From: Hymenobacter arizonensis | GTDB lineage: Bacteria; Bacteroidota; Bacteroidia; Cytophagales; Hymenobacteraceae | DNA: 64,000 bases | Reading direction: 5' to 3' | NCBI RefSeq assembly: GCF_900115775.1 | Contig: NZ_FOXS01000001.1 | Coordinates: forward strand, 1 to 64,000 | In this document: positions 32,156 through 40,786 of the stretch, in pieces | How the letters are laid out: the number at the start of each line of letters is the position of its first letter | How positions within the stretch are numbered: position 1 is the stretch's first letter | Notes under the pieces: generated by a model | The model's database searches: none | What the model was told of the DNA's origin: nothing | The model's input: the letters and a program-made list of their open reading frames with translations, nothing else | Position numbers and translations under genes: made by a program

Positions 32156-32845
32156 ATGCTGCAGAAACTAGCCGGTCCCAAAGCGACTCACGTGCTGGAG
32201 GCCGATGGCATTCGTTTATCGTTCGGCTCGCGCGAAGTTCTGACCGACATTTACCTTCGAGTGCAAACCGGGCAAATTGTGGGGCTATTGGGGCGCAACG
32301 GCTGTGGCAAGTCGTCGCTGCTGCAAACGGTTTTTGGCGCTCGCACCGTGGCCGATGCCTCGGTGCGGGTCGACGGCAAACGCACGGTTCCGGCTTTTCG
32401 AATCCCGGGCCTGCTCAACTACCTTCCGCAGGTGCCCATGCTGCCGGCAAACTTGTCTTTGCGGAAATCTGCCCGGCTCTTGCGGGTCGACCTCGCCCAG
32501 GCCACAGCCAACTTTCCTGAGTTACGAACCCACTTCGACGCCTGTCCCAGCGAGTTATCGGGCGGCACGGCCCGGCTGCTGCAAGTGCTGTTGATGCTGC
32601 ATGCCCGCACTGCGTTCTCGCTGTTCGACGAGCCATTTACCGGCATCATGCCCGTGCATCTCGAAACCCTGGCCGTAGAGATGCAGCAAGCCAAGCAGCG
32701 CAAAGGCCTGCTGCTGAGTGACCCTCGCTACGAGGAAGTGCTTTCCCTGTGCGATGTGGTTTATTTGCTGCACCAAGGCCGGTTGCTAAAATTAGGCCCT
32801 AACCCGCGGGCTCAGCTGCGCGACTACGGGTATCTGGCGTCCTAA
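32156..32845 (+). CDS. ABC transporter ATPase with altered H-loop
   Basis: A 229-residue single ATPase domain. Walker A is GRNGCGKS (46-53), the Q-loop Gln is 92 (YLPQVPM), the signature is LSGGT (134-138) and Walker B is FSLFDEP (154-160). At the H-loop the usual switch His is replaced: LLLSDPRYEEVL has Pro190 where His is expected. The fold is otherwise of LptB/branched-chain type. It is probably the motor for the small membrane protein encoded before it. ATG 32156 comes immediately after the MITE-like element; the longer frame from 32090 is element sequence and should not be used. Confidence 0.88.
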   Translation: MLQKLAGPKATHVLEADGIRLSFGSREVLTDIYLRVQTGQIVGLLGRNGCGKSSLLQTVFGARTVADASVRVDGKRTVPAFRIPGLLNYLPQVPMLPANLSLRKSARLLRVDLAQATANFPELRTHFDACPSELSGGTARLLQVLLMLHARTAFSLFDEPFTGIMPVHLETLAVEMQQAKQRKGLLLSDPRYEEVLSLCDVVYLLHQGRLLKLGPNPRAQLRDYGYLAS

Positions 32846-32864
32846 AGTAGTTCTCAGCAGTAGC

Positions 32865-32973
32865 GCGACCGTGCCCGGCAGGGACTCTGTAGTTCGCGTG
32901 CCTGAACGACACCCGAACAACTTGCAAGTGGCGCGGGGTTGCGAACTGCAAAGTCCCTACCGGGCACGGTTGC
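32865..32973. repeat. Palindromic element family A, copy 1
   Basis: Arms 32865-32897 (gcgaccgtgcccggcaggga and on) and 32941-32973 are inverted with a few mismatches. It lies after the ABC gene stop. The same arms recur at 60343-60457 and partly at 53588-53686. Confidence 0.8.
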
Positions 32974-33055
32974 CCAACTAGCCGGGCAACTGCGATAAGT
33001 CAAATAGCATGAAACGAGTAGTAATCGCCTTTGCAGCTATTCTCAACTTACAGTA

Positions 33056-34201
33056 ATGTCTTCTCCTTTACCCTTCGCCCACCTCCGCATCATTGAACTC
33101 GCCTCCGTGCTGGCCGGGCCACAGGTTGGGCAATTCTTCGCGGAGCTTGGAGCAGAGGTGCTGAAGATAGAAAGCCCTGCCGGCGACGTCACCCGCACCT
33201 GGAAAACCACCGCCGAAACTGCTGCGCCGGAAGCAGCTAAAGAAGCTTCAGTTTCAGCCTACTTCGCGGCCTCCAACTGGGGCAAACAGTCGCTGGTACT
33301 GGACCTGACTACTGCCGCTGGCCAAGCCAAACTTCAAGCTCTGGCTGCCGATGCAGACATTGTGCTGGCCAGCTACAAGCCCGGCGATGCCGAGAAGCTC
33401 AAAGCCGACTACGCTAGCTTAACAGCCAATAACCCGCGCCTCATTTACGGCCACCTCACCGGTTATGGCCCCGATAACGCCCGCGCTGGGTATGATGCCG
33501 TGCTTCAGGCAGAGGCCGGTTTCATGTACCTCAACGCCGCCGGCCCCGGGCAGCCAGCCCAGAAGATGCCGGTGGCCATGGTGGATTTGCTGGCGGCGCA
33601 TCAGCTGAAAGAAGGACTGCTCACGGCCTTGTTTCAGCGGGAACGAACCGGCATTGGCGCATTGGTGCACGTGAGCTTGCTAGACAGCGCGCTGGCGGCC
33701 CTCGCCAACCAGGCCGCCACCTTCCTCGTGACGGGGCACGACCCCAGGCCCATGGGTTCCGGCCACCCCAGTATCGTTCCCTATGGCACGGTGTATGGCT
33801 CGGCCAACGGCCGCCAGCTCGTGTTGGCCGTGGGGTCCGATGGGCAGTTCCGTCAGCTTTGTGTTGCTCTGCACCAAGCGCAGTGGGCAACGGATAACCG
33901 CTTCGCTACCAACGCCACCCGGGTAGCGCACCGCGCCGAACTGGAACGCCTGCTTACCGACTGCATTGCTGCCACAAACGGCGACGAGCTGCTGGCCGAG
34001 CTTGAGCGGCGAGCCGTGCCGGCCGGTGCCGTGCGCACGGTAGGAGAGGCCCTGGCCCATCCATCGGCCGCGGCCATGCTACTGCCCGGGGCTGCGGGCG
34101 TGAGGGCGGGCCTGCGCACGGTAGCATTCCATAGCTCGGGGTGGGAGGTAGCCACTGAGCTAAGTGCCCCGTCCACACTGAGTAAGCTGCCCCACAAGTA
34201 A
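33056..34201 (+). CDS. CaiB/BaiF family CoA transferase
   Basis: A 381-residue family III CoA transferase. The N-terminus has LRIIELASVLAGPQVGQFFAELGAEVLKIE (conserved CaiB start), then NWGKQSLVLDLTTA, and GYGPDNARAGYDAVLQAEAG. The family Asp that forms the CoA anhydride falls in the GYDAVLQAEAG region. The substrate acid cannot be told. Length is typical. It has no partner acyl-CoA genes next to it. The start ATG overlaps the stop of a 15-codon mini-frame (33009-33053, taatg). Confidence 0.92.
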   Translation: MSSPLPFAHLRIIELASVLAGPQVGQFFAELGAEVLKIESPAGDVTRTWKTTAETAAPEAAKEASVSAYFAASNWGKQSLVLDLTTAAGQAKLQALAADADIVLASYKPGDAEKLKADYASLTANNPRLIYGHLTGYGPDNARAGYDAVLQAEAGFMYLNAAGPGQPAQKMPVAMVDLLAAHQLKEGLLTALFQRERTGIGALVHVSLLDSALAALANQAATFLVTGHDPRPMGSGHPSIVPYGTVYGSANGRQLVLAVGSDGQFRQLCVALHQAQWATDNRFATNATRVAHRAELERLLTDCIAATNGDELLAELERRAVPAGAVRTVGEALAHPSAAAMLLPGAAGVRAGLRTVAFHSSGWEVATELSAPSTLSKLPHK

Positions 34202-34363
34202 AACTAAGCCATTGCCCGGTGATGGTTTTTGCAACTAAGGCCCTGCTTTTTATCGTACCTCCTGGTGCAAAACAACCAAACCGAACGGTATTTCCTGTTC
34301 TGCTTACCTTCGCTGTATCCCTTCGCGCGTCTGTTGTTCGGGACGCTGCACCATCTCCATCGC

Positions 34364-35269
34364 ATGGCCAAATCAACCACCAATCCCAACGCCGAGCCCG
34401 AGCTGTTTACCTCTGCCGAAGTGGCTGGCAGCGGAGCTTCCAACCTAGTAGAAGCCCCGGCCCCGGCCAACAAGCCATCTAAAGCACGCAAGTCAAAGAA
34501 GGGTGCTGAGCCCGGCGTAGTCCTCGATGAAGGCCACACCGGCGCCACGGCCACCGACAACCTCCCCACCGCCGAAGCTGGCTCGCCCACCGCGGCCCCT
34601 GCCGACCGCCTCGACCAGATATTCGAGGGCCTCAAGCAGAAATCAACCGCCAAGCAAGCCATTTTTCGCAACACGCAAGCGGCCTTCGACTGCCTGCGCC
34701 TCGTGACGCAGGAACTGGTGGTAGAGCTGGCTCGCAAGCTCACCTCCCTCGATGCGAGCGTGGTGATTGAGTACCGTCCCATCAACGAGATGGAGTATCA
34801 CATCAAGTTTTCGGGCGACTTGCTGGTGTTCGTCATGCACTCCAACGTGGTGACCTTCGCCGACGATTACGGCCCCATGAGCAGCACCTACGTGAACGAA
34901 GATTTTCGGCGTCGTTTCTTCGGCCACATCATGGCCTATAACTTCATGGCCGACAGCATTAAGTATCAGCGTCTCAACGACCCCGGTTACCTGGTCGGTC
35001 GCCTGCTCGTCAACATCGACAACCACTACTACCTCGAAGGCGTGCAGCAGCTCGAACTGCCCAACAACGACATGTCGGACAACAAAATCACTACCGACGC
35101 CATGCGCCTGTTCGTGGAAAGCGCCATGATTGCCGCCGTGAATAACGACCTGATTGCGCCGCCGCTGCCCGAGATTCAACGCATCAGCGTGAAGCAGAAA
35201 CTGGAAAACCAGCAGGTGAGCCGCGGAAGTAAAGTCGGTTTCAGCTTCTCGGCGCAGCAAGCCATCTGA
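34364..35269 (+). CDS. Conserved hypothetical protein with disordered N-terminus
   Basis: A 301-residue protein. Residues 1-90 are Ala/Pro/Ser/Lys-rich and look disordered (with KSKKGAEPG). From about 95 onward is a well-folded alpha/beta domain (FEGLKQKSTAKQAIFRNTQA, YRPINEMEYHIKFSGDLLVF, DFRRRFFGHIMAYNFMADSI), which recalls proteins found across Bacteroidota with no known role. No signal or membrane segment. ATG 34364 was chosen because the open frame before it is atypical and a -7-like TACCTTCG occurs at 34303-34310. The stop codon lies inside a palindromic repeat. Confidence 0.78.
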   Translation: MAKSTTNPNAEPELFTSAEVAGSGASNLVEAPAPANKPSKARKSKKGAEPGVVLDEGHTGATATDNLPTAEAGSPTAAPADRLDQIFEGLKQKSTAKQAIFRNTQAAFDCLRLVTQELVVELARKLTSLDASVVIEYRPINEMEYHIKFSGDLLVFVMHSNVVTFADDYGPMSSTYVNEDFRRRFFGHIMAYNFMADSIKYQRLNDPGYLVGRLLVNIDNHYYLEGVQQLELPNNDMSDNKITTDAMRLFVESAMIAAVNNDLIAPPLPEIQRISVKQKLENQQVSRGSKVGFSFSAQQAI

Positions 35270-35456
35270 ACCGCGGATTTATCGGATTCAACGGATTAGG
35301 CGGATTTCGAGGACGATTACGATTAGTCAAAAATTCGTTTGTGATTTGACTGCCGGTTAACAGAAAAAGGCCACTCATCTGAGTGGCCTTCTTTGTTTTT
35401 GCAATCGTCCTCGAAATCCGACCAATCCGTTGAATCCGATAAATCCGTGGTTCAGA
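35265..35456. repeat. Palindromic element, ACGGATT family, spanning two stop codons
   Basis: The arms 35265-35320 and 35402-35456 are inverted copies over about 55 bases with few mismatches (tctgaaccgcggatttatcg, attcaacggatt, ggatttcgaggacgatt). Each arm starts in tctgaacc, so the TGA stop of the gene at 34364 and the TGA stop of trpS are both supplied by the element. The middle holds a terminator hairpin (aaaaaggccactcatctgag and tggccttctttg, 35364-35396). Confidence 0.85.
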
Positions 35457-36426
35457 AACCATAGCCTACCTTTTGCCGCACTTTGGCCAGTACGCCCGCG
35501 CCGTATTCCTGGGCACGCCGGGCCCCAATCGCCAACTGGGCGTCCAGTTCGGGTAGGTTGTTCATGAAGAAGGTGAACTGCTCACGCTCTGTGGCGAAGC
35601 GGCGCAAAATCAGCTCGTACAGCTCCTTTTTGGCGTGGCCGTAGCCGTAGCCGCCGGCCTCGTAGTTAGCGCGTAGGGTGGCCGTTTCCTCGGTGGTAGC
35701 CAGCAAGGAATAGAGCTTGAAGGTGGTATCGGTGTCGGGGTTTTTGGGGACTTCCAGCGGCGTGCTGTCCGATACGATGCTCTTGACGGTTTTCAGGAGC
35801 TCTTTTTCCGGCGCAAATACGTCGATGATGTTGCCGTAGCTCTTGCTCATCTTCTGGCCGTCGAGGCCGGGGATGGTCATGAGCTGGGCATCGACGCGGG
35901 CCTGGGGCAGCACCAGCGTCTCGCCGTAGCGTGCGTTGAAGGCGGCGGCAATGTCGCGAGCTATTTCCAGGTGCTGAATCTGGTCTTTGCCCACGGGCAC
36001 GATTTCGGCATCGTAGAGCAGAATGTCGGCGGCCATGAGCACCGGATAAGTGAAGAGGCCCGCATTCACGTCCGACAGCCGGTCCGACTTGTCTTTGAAC
36101 GAGTGGGCGTTGGCCAGCATCGGGAAAGGCGTGAAGCAGCTCAGGTACCAGGTCAGCTCGGTTACCTGCGGCACGTCGGACTGCCGGTAGAACAGGTTTT
36201 TCTCGGTATCGAAACCGCAGGCCAGCCACGCGGCGGCCACGGCGTAGGTGTTGGCCCGCAACAGTTCTGGGTCGCGCACGGTGGTAAGCGAGTGCAGGTC
36301 AGCAATGAAATACAGGGAGTCGTTGGCCGGGCTTTTCGACAGCTCGATGGCCGGGAGGATGGCGCCAAGCAGGTTGCCCAAATGGGGGCGGCCAGTGCTT
36401 TGAATGCCAGTAAGAATGCGGGACAT
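35452..36426 (-). CDS. trpS: Tryptophan--tRNA ligase
   Basis: A 324-residue class Ic synthetase. The HIGH-like motif is TGRPHLGNLLG (about 10-20) and the KMSKS loop is GQKMSKSYGN (about 187-196). FYRQSDVPQVTELTWYLSC and PVGKDQIQHLEIARDIA are the Trp/ATP pocket regions. It charges tRNA-Trp in the cytoplasm. The length is a little short of the common 330-350 but complete. Its stop codon is part of the palindrome shared with the convergent gene. Confidence 0.97.
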   Translation of the reverse strand: MSRILTGIQSTGRPHLGNLLGAILPAIELSKSPANDSLYFIADLHSLTTVRDPELLRANTYAVAAAWLACGFDTEKNLFYRQSDVPQVTELTWYLSCFTPFPMLANAHSFKDKSDRLSDVNAGLFTYPVLMAADILLYDAEIVPVGKDQIQHLEIARDIAAAFNARYGETLVLPQARVDAQLMTIPGLDGQKMSKSYGNIIDVFAPEKELLKTVKSIVSDSTPLEVPKNPDTDTTFKLYSLLATTEETATLRANYEAGGYGYGHAKKELYELILRRFATEREQFTFFMNNLPELDAQLAIGARRAQEYGAGVLAKVRQKVGYGF

Positions 36427-36668
36427 AAAAAAAGAAATTGGATTTACCGGCTAGGCGCTGGCGGCAAAGGAAATGGCAAGTTGTTGTTGAGCGCGTAAAC
36501 GGCGCCACGCAGTGATTGGAGATTGATAGCTTCCGTTTTCAGTAAATGAGTAAGGTCGGCTCTGCTACTGAAAAAAGGTAGCGCCGCCTGCTGAAAGTGG
36601 ATGCCATCAGACCGGTTAGGCCAACACTATCAGGAGGGCAAAAAGGCGCATGGAGTGAAGGTAAAACG

Positions 36669-37415
36669 CTACACGCTCACATCCGCCACGGCCTCCTGCT
36701 GAAGCTCGGCACTTTCTTCCTGGCCCAAATATTTGTCGATGAGATAATGGGCTAGGTAGATAACTGGCGTCAACAGAATAGCCATCGCAAATTTGTACCA
36801 GTAGTTGGTGTTGGCCACGCTCAGTACCTGTTCCATCGACCAGTTGCCGAATAGGTAAAAGGCGACATACAGCACCACGAAGGAATCGACCAGCTGAGAA
36901 ATCAGCGTAGAACCCGTGGCGCGCAGCCACACAAAGCGCCCGCCCGTGGCTTTGCGAATGGCGGCAAACACCGAAGCATCGAGCACCTGGCCAATGCCAA
37001 ACGCCACGATGGAGCCGGTGATTATGCCCAGTCCCTGCCGGAAAATACTGTCGTAGGCGTATTCGATGTCAAAGGGCCTTCCAAGGTCATCGGTCTTGTT
37101 CACCGCAAGCCAGAAATCGGCGGGCGGCAGCGTCGTGGTTAGGAAAATGATGCCGAAGGCAAACAGGATAAGCGCCACCGTGAGGTAGCTTATCCGCAAC
37201 ACGCCCGCTTTGCCAAAATATTCGTTGATGATGTCGGTAGTTACAAAAACCACTGGCCAGATAAGTACGCCCGCCGTGAGGTTGCCGGGCAGCCCCATGA
37301 GCTTGTCGGCCGAGAAAATCTTAACCCCGATAATTTCTGCCAGCAGCGCATTCACGATGAAGATGCCGCTGAGAACCAGGTAGAGCTGCTGTTTTTTGTG
37401 AGCGTAGGTGGGCAT
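36669..37415 (-). CDS. Queuosine precursor transporter (VUT/YhhQ family)
   Basis: A 248-residue integral membrane protein with about six helices. Family features: FIVNALLAEIIGVKIF near residue 18, WPVVFVTTDIINEYFGK (about 53-69) with the conserved Asp/Asn/Glu group, IVAFGIGQVLDASVFAAIRK and SQLVDSFVVLYVAF. This is the VUT_1/PF02592 family, which imports queuosine precursors. ATG 37415 chosen over 37490 because the upstream residues show no conservation. No queuosine genes are adjacent; the cluster with trpS and rnz is tRNA-related, which fits. Confidence 0.92.
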   Translation of the reverse strand: MPTYAHKKQQLYLVLSGIFIVNALLAEIIGVKIFSADKLMGLPGNLTAGVLIWPVVFVTTDIINEYFGKAGVLRISYLTVALILFAFGIIFLTTTLPPADFWLAVNKTDDLGRPFDIEYAYDSIFRQGLGIITGSIVAFGIGQVLDASVFAAIRKATGGRFVWLRATGSTLISQLVDSFVVLYVAFYLFGNWSMEQVLSVANTNYWYKFAMAILLTPVIYLAHYLIDKYLGQEESAELQQEAVADVSV

Positions 37416-37519
37416 GCAGAAACTCCGGCTGTAGAGAAGAAAGAGTCGTTGGTGTGGTAAGACAGCTCGGCCGAAAATTGTTGTTGCCAAGTCCCAACAA
37501 CGCGCGAGCTAAAAGCAGT

Positions 37520-38431
37520 CTACAAACTTACAACCAGCCCCTCGGTGGCCAGCGCAGTAGCCGGAAACACCTCGTGGGCTTCGTGCAGCAGCGGCTCCAG
37601 GGCCTTGTAGCGCCCCGAGAAGTGGCCCAGCAACAGGTGTTTGACCTCCGCATCGTGGGCGAGCTGAGCAGCCTGGCGGGCGGTGCTGTGGTGGGTTTGG
37701 GCGGCGCGCTCCTTGAGGTCTTCCAGGAAGGTGGCTTCGTGGTAGAGCAGGTCGGCCCCGCGAATGAGGTCGGCCAAGGCAGGGGTGTAGAGCGTGTCGG
37801 AGAAGAAGGCGTAGCGGCGCGGCACTGGCGGCAGGCCAGCTACATCGGCGTGGCGGAGGCCGGCCTGTTCGCTGTCGGCGGGCAGGTCTTCGCCGTGAGC
37901 CAGGCGGGCGAGCTGGTCGGGGCGCAGGCCGGCGGGCAATTTGTCTTTGAGGAGGTTGGCGCGGCGGGGCTTTTCGGCAAAGAGGTAGCCGGCGCAGGGA
38001 ATGCGGTGGCGCATGGGCAGCGACGACACTGTAATCAGCTCGTCTTCATACACCACGGCGTGGGCTTCGGTGTCGACCACCGTAAAATCCATGGCAAACC
38101 CCAACTGCATATTCGAAACCCGAGTCTGGGTGCACAGCACCTCATCGAGCCCAGCAGGCCCCAGAATGTGCAGCGGCTGGGTGCGGCCCTGCAGGTGCAT
38201 GGTGCCCAGCAGGCCAAACAGCCCAAAGTAGTGGTCGCCGTGCAGGTGCGAGATGAAGATGGCCCGCAGGTGGTGCGGCCGCACGCGGTGCTCCAGCATT
38301 CGCCACTGAGTGCCTTCGCCGCAATCAATTAAATAGTTGCTGGCACCCACCGTGAGCACTTGCGCCGTGGGGTGGCGGGAAAGCACCGGAGTGGCCGAGG
38401 CCGAGCCCAAAATCTTCAACTCAAAAGTCAC
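37520..38431 (-). CDS. rnz: Ribonuclease Z
   Basis: A 303-residue metallo-beta-lactamase-fold nuclease. The zinc motif FISHLHGDHYFG (HxHxDH, about 64-75) and the N-terminal KILGSASATPVLSRHPTAQ, together with ATFLEDLKERAAQTHHSTA and LLLGHFSGRY, are diagnostic. It matures tRNA 3' ends in the cytoplasm. The start is GTG at 38431 (GTG ACT TTT), since no ATG is available near the first strand. A palindromic stretch begins 11 bases upstream of it. Confidence 0.95.
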   Translation of the reverse strand: MTFELKILGSASATPVLSRHPTAQVLTVGASNYLIDCGEGTQWRMLEHRVRPHHLRAIFISHLHGDHYFGLFGLLGTMHLQGRTQPLHILGPAGLDEVLCTQTRVSNMQLGFAMDFTVVDTEAHAVVYEDELITVSSLPMRHRIPCAGYLFAEKPRRANLLKDKLPAGLRPDQLARLAHGEDLPADSEQAGLRHADVAGLPPVPRRYAFFSDTLYTPALADLIRGADLLYHEATFLEDLKERAAQTHHSTARQAAQLAHDAEVKHLLLGHFSGRYKALEPLLHEAHEVFPATALATEGLVVSL

Positions 38432-38441
38432 AAGGAGCTTT

Positions 38442-38564
38442 AGCTATTAGCTGCTGGCTGTTAGCTTTTGTTGGTGGGAAAAGTGATGCGTTGCAAGGCC
38501 AACGATAAAATGAAATTGGCTGCTAGCCGTAGCTCTCCCGAAAGAAGGCTAACAGCTAACAGCC
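38442..38564. repeat. Imperfect inverted AGCTAACAGC repeats
   Basis: agctattagctgctggctgt at 38442 and ggctaacagctaacagcc at 38547-38564 are related in inverse orientation. They fill most of the 172-base gap between rnz and the STAS gene. Probably a degenerate copy of another mobile palindrome family. Confidence 0.55.
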
Positions 38565-38603
38565 AAGTGGCGCATCAAGGCACCCGCTAGAAGCTAAAAA
38601 AAG

Positions 38604-38978
38604 CTATTCTTTGTCCGTCAGGTCGCGCTCAATGGCGTGCAAAAATACCCGGTCGATGCCTTCTTCCACCGTAGGTAAAATGTGGAGTACCGACTCCAGC
38701 TTGCTGATGGTGATGAGCTTGAGCACGTGGTCTTGCAGGCCAGTCAGAACCAGCAGGCCACCCGTCGAGTTGCACAGGCGGTTGGCAATAAGAATGGAGC
38801 TGAGGCCCGACGAATCCGTGTATTTCACGTTAGTAAGGTCGAGAATCAGGTTGTTAATGCCTTCAGCGTTAAGCTTCACAAATTCCGATTTGAGGTCGGG
38901 CGCAACGGTGGTGTCGAGCTTCTTTTCCTCAATGGTGATTATCGTGTAGCTTTCTTTTTTATCAATCGTGTACTTCAT
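38604..38978 (-). CDS. STAS-domain anti-anti-sigma factor-like protein
   Basis: A 124-residue single STAS domain. The strand/helix pattern MKYTIDKKESYTIITIEEKK, then NNLILDLTNVKYTDSSGLSS, shows the conserved DSSGLSSIL loop; the second Ser is the site phosphorylated by anti-sigma kinases in SpoIIAA/RsbV relatives. ATG 38978 is used instead of 39095, since a -7-like element (TACCTTCG, 39009-39016) lies between the two. No anti-sigma kinase is nearby, so the partner is unknown. Confidence 0.88.
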   Translation of the reverse strand: MKYTIDKKESYTIITIEEKKLDTTVAPDLKSEFVKLNAEGINNLILDLTNVKYTDSSGLSSILIANRLCNSTGGLLVLTGLQDHVLKLITISKLESVLHILPTVEEGIDRVFLHAIERDLTDKE

Positions 38979-39048
38979 ACAGCGTAGGCAAGGAGGGTAA
39001 GAGAACGGCGAAGGTAAAGAAAAAACCCAAAAACTTAGGCGAAGTTGG

Positions 39049-39927
39049 CTAATGTTTTGCGGCGGTCCTTCGTGTAACCGCGCTAGGTCCGGCAAAGGTT
39101 AAGGATGCCCAGGTCGACTGCCAATCGGCGCGGTCGCGCAGCTTGGGCGGGGCCTCGGTCATGCTCACCGTTGCCAGCAAGTACGGGCCGGGCCCTGACA
39201 GACGTAACAACACACGCCCGTTTTGGTTAGAACGCACCGTAAAATGTGTGGTAGGCAGGCCACCGGCCTGGCGCTGCCATATCTGGACCGCGGCTCCGGG
39301 CACGGGCTTGCCAGCGCGCAACACCCTCACAGTCAGCGCCTTGTTGGCGGCGAGACGGTAGGGGTTCTGCTCCGGCACCAGCTCCAGCGGTAGGCCATAA
39401 ATGCGTCGGCAGGCACTATCGGTGGCCATGGGCGCGGTGGCGGCATCGCCTACTTGCACCAAGGCTTTGGCACAACGGCGGTAGGTTTCGCGCCCCTGTA
39501 GGGCCTGCTGGTCACGCTCTTGGCGCAGTTTCAGGGCATAGTCGAGGCCTTCTTCGCGGAGGTAGGCCGTGAACTCCGCGGCGGGCATTTCGATAAAAGA
39601 ATTTGTGGAGCGCAGCAACACCAAATGGGTGCCCGGCTCGGCAAAGGCGAAAGTGGTGCGAAACGTATCAGCGGGCGCGAAGCCGGGTGCGGGGGTGAGG
39701 GCAGTGGAGTCGGTCGGGGTGGGGCCGTAGCGAACCAAGCGCATCACCTTCTCGGCCTTGTTGGTCCACGGTTCGCCCTTAAAATCTTCACCAACCAGGG
39801 GCCGGATGCTTATCGTTTGGCCGGGCTGCAGGCGGAAGCGCGGTGCTTCGAGCCAGCACTCGTGGGCAAATGCCGTAGTAAAAAGCATGCAGCCTGCTGC
39901 TGAAACCAAGTAGATTTTGTTTCGCAT
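39049..39927 (-). CDS. DUF4198 domain-containing exported protein
   Basis: A 292-residue periplasmic protein. The signal peptide (KIYLVSAAGCMLFTTAFA) ends at AHECWLEAPRF, the N-terminal His that marks DUF4198 proteins, which recall cobalt/nickel-uptake associated periplasmic proteins. Two Ig-like halves follow: about 22-120 and 195-290 (LTVRVLRAGKPVPGAAVQIW, TVRSNQNGRVLLRLSGPGPY). It may bind metal at the mature N-terminus (inference). It is not next to a metal transporter. Confidence 0.85.
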   Translation of the reverse strand: MRNKIYLVSAAGCMLFTTAFAHECWLEAPRFRLQPGQTISIRPLVGEDFKGEPWTNKAEKVMRLVRYGPTPTDSTALTPAPGFAPADTFRTTFAFAEPGTHLVLLRSTNSFIEMPAAEFTAYLREEGLDYALKLRQERDQQALQGRETYRRCAKALVQVGDAATAPMATDSACRRIYGLPLELVPEQNPYRLAANKALTVRVLRAGKPVPGAAVQIWQRQAGGLPTTHFTVRSNQNGRVLLRLSGPGPYLLATVSMTEAPPKLRDRADWQSTWASLTFAGPSAVTRRTAAKH

Positions 39928-40002
39928 TTTTATTAGTTGATAGGTGTAAAAAACTGAAATTCAACAATAAAAAGGCTAATGATAGGCTGATGCTAGCCGC
40001 TG

Positions 40003-40746
40003 TTACGATAGCCGCAATTTTTCCTGAAGCTTCATTTTAATCTTTACAGGCAAGCTAGATGCCATCACTGCGCTACTCGGGAGAGAGCGGTTACTAAGCA
40101 AAGTCTCAAACTCGCGAAAATCTCCAGGATGTTGCGTTTTAAAGCTATGCGTATAATCTTGTTCGTTGACTTGGTAATTATAATTTAGCATATAAACTGT
40201 TCGGTCATTGATTTCTTCGTTGGTGCTATCTGCCTGTCCACGAGCACCTACAACAACATGCGTATCGTCTAATATGGCCAGAATTCGCTGAGCCCGAAGA
40301 AGATTTCGGTATGTCCACCCTAGCCCTATAACCGCGAAACAACTAATGAATAGAATGGTCTCAAGGGGAAACGGGGCACCATCAGACCCTTTAATGCGTG
40401 AATAATTTGGCGTGTTAACTAAATATTCAATCAACACCTCATCGCCTTTAGTTACGTCTAAGACACTGGAAAAAGAGCTTGATGTATATTTTTCGTTACC
40501 AATACTATACTGGTAAGTTATTTCTTGAATAGGACGGTCGTTATAGTGGTTATTGGTGTTCTCTTTTCCTAATACATAGCCGTAGGCTGTGGCAATTGAA
40601 CCAAACTGAAAATAGGGGCTGCGAAAGTCGGTTTTCGGAAGAAATGCGAAGAACAACATCACCCCCACTAAAGCAAATAATGCTGCTGGCCGAGCGTAAG
40701 GGTTGATGAAGAAAACGCTGGCTTTATCCGAAAAAGACAGTTGCAT
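40003..40746 (-). CDS. DUF3592-like membrane protein
   Basis: A 247-residue protein with two membrane helices (about 15-36 and 125-147). Between them is a beta-rich region (ITYQYSIGNEKYTSSSFSSV, GDEVLIEYLVNTPNYSRI), and a similar module follows the second helix (VYMLNYNYQVNEQDYTHSFK). The YxYxVxGxxY...V.Y.P.NP layout recalls DUF3592. The gene is clearly more AT-rich than its neighbours, which suggests a separate origin. Function unknown. Confidence 0.72.
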   Translation of the reverse strand: MQLSFSDKASVFFINPYARPAALFALVGVMLFFAFLPKTDFRSPYFQFGSIATAYGYVLGKENTNNHYNDRPIQEITYQYSIGNEKYTSSSFSSVLDVTKGDEVLIEYLVNTPNYSRIKGSDGAPFPLETILFISCFAVIGLGWTYRNLLRAQRILAILDDTHVVVGARGQADSTNEEINDRTVYMLNYNYQVNEQDYTHSFKTQHPGDFREFETLLSNRSLPSSAVMASSLPVKIKMKLQEKLRLS

Positions 40747-40786
40747 AATCAGCGTATGTAATTACTGCGAGGCGCATTAATTAGTC

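Noticed and set aside
33009..33053. A 15-codon mini-frame (MKRVVIAFAAILNLQ) ending in taatg at the CoA transferase start
   Set aside because: It might be a leader peptide or the remnant of a signal peptide, but one short frame without comparative data or a clear promoter is not enough.
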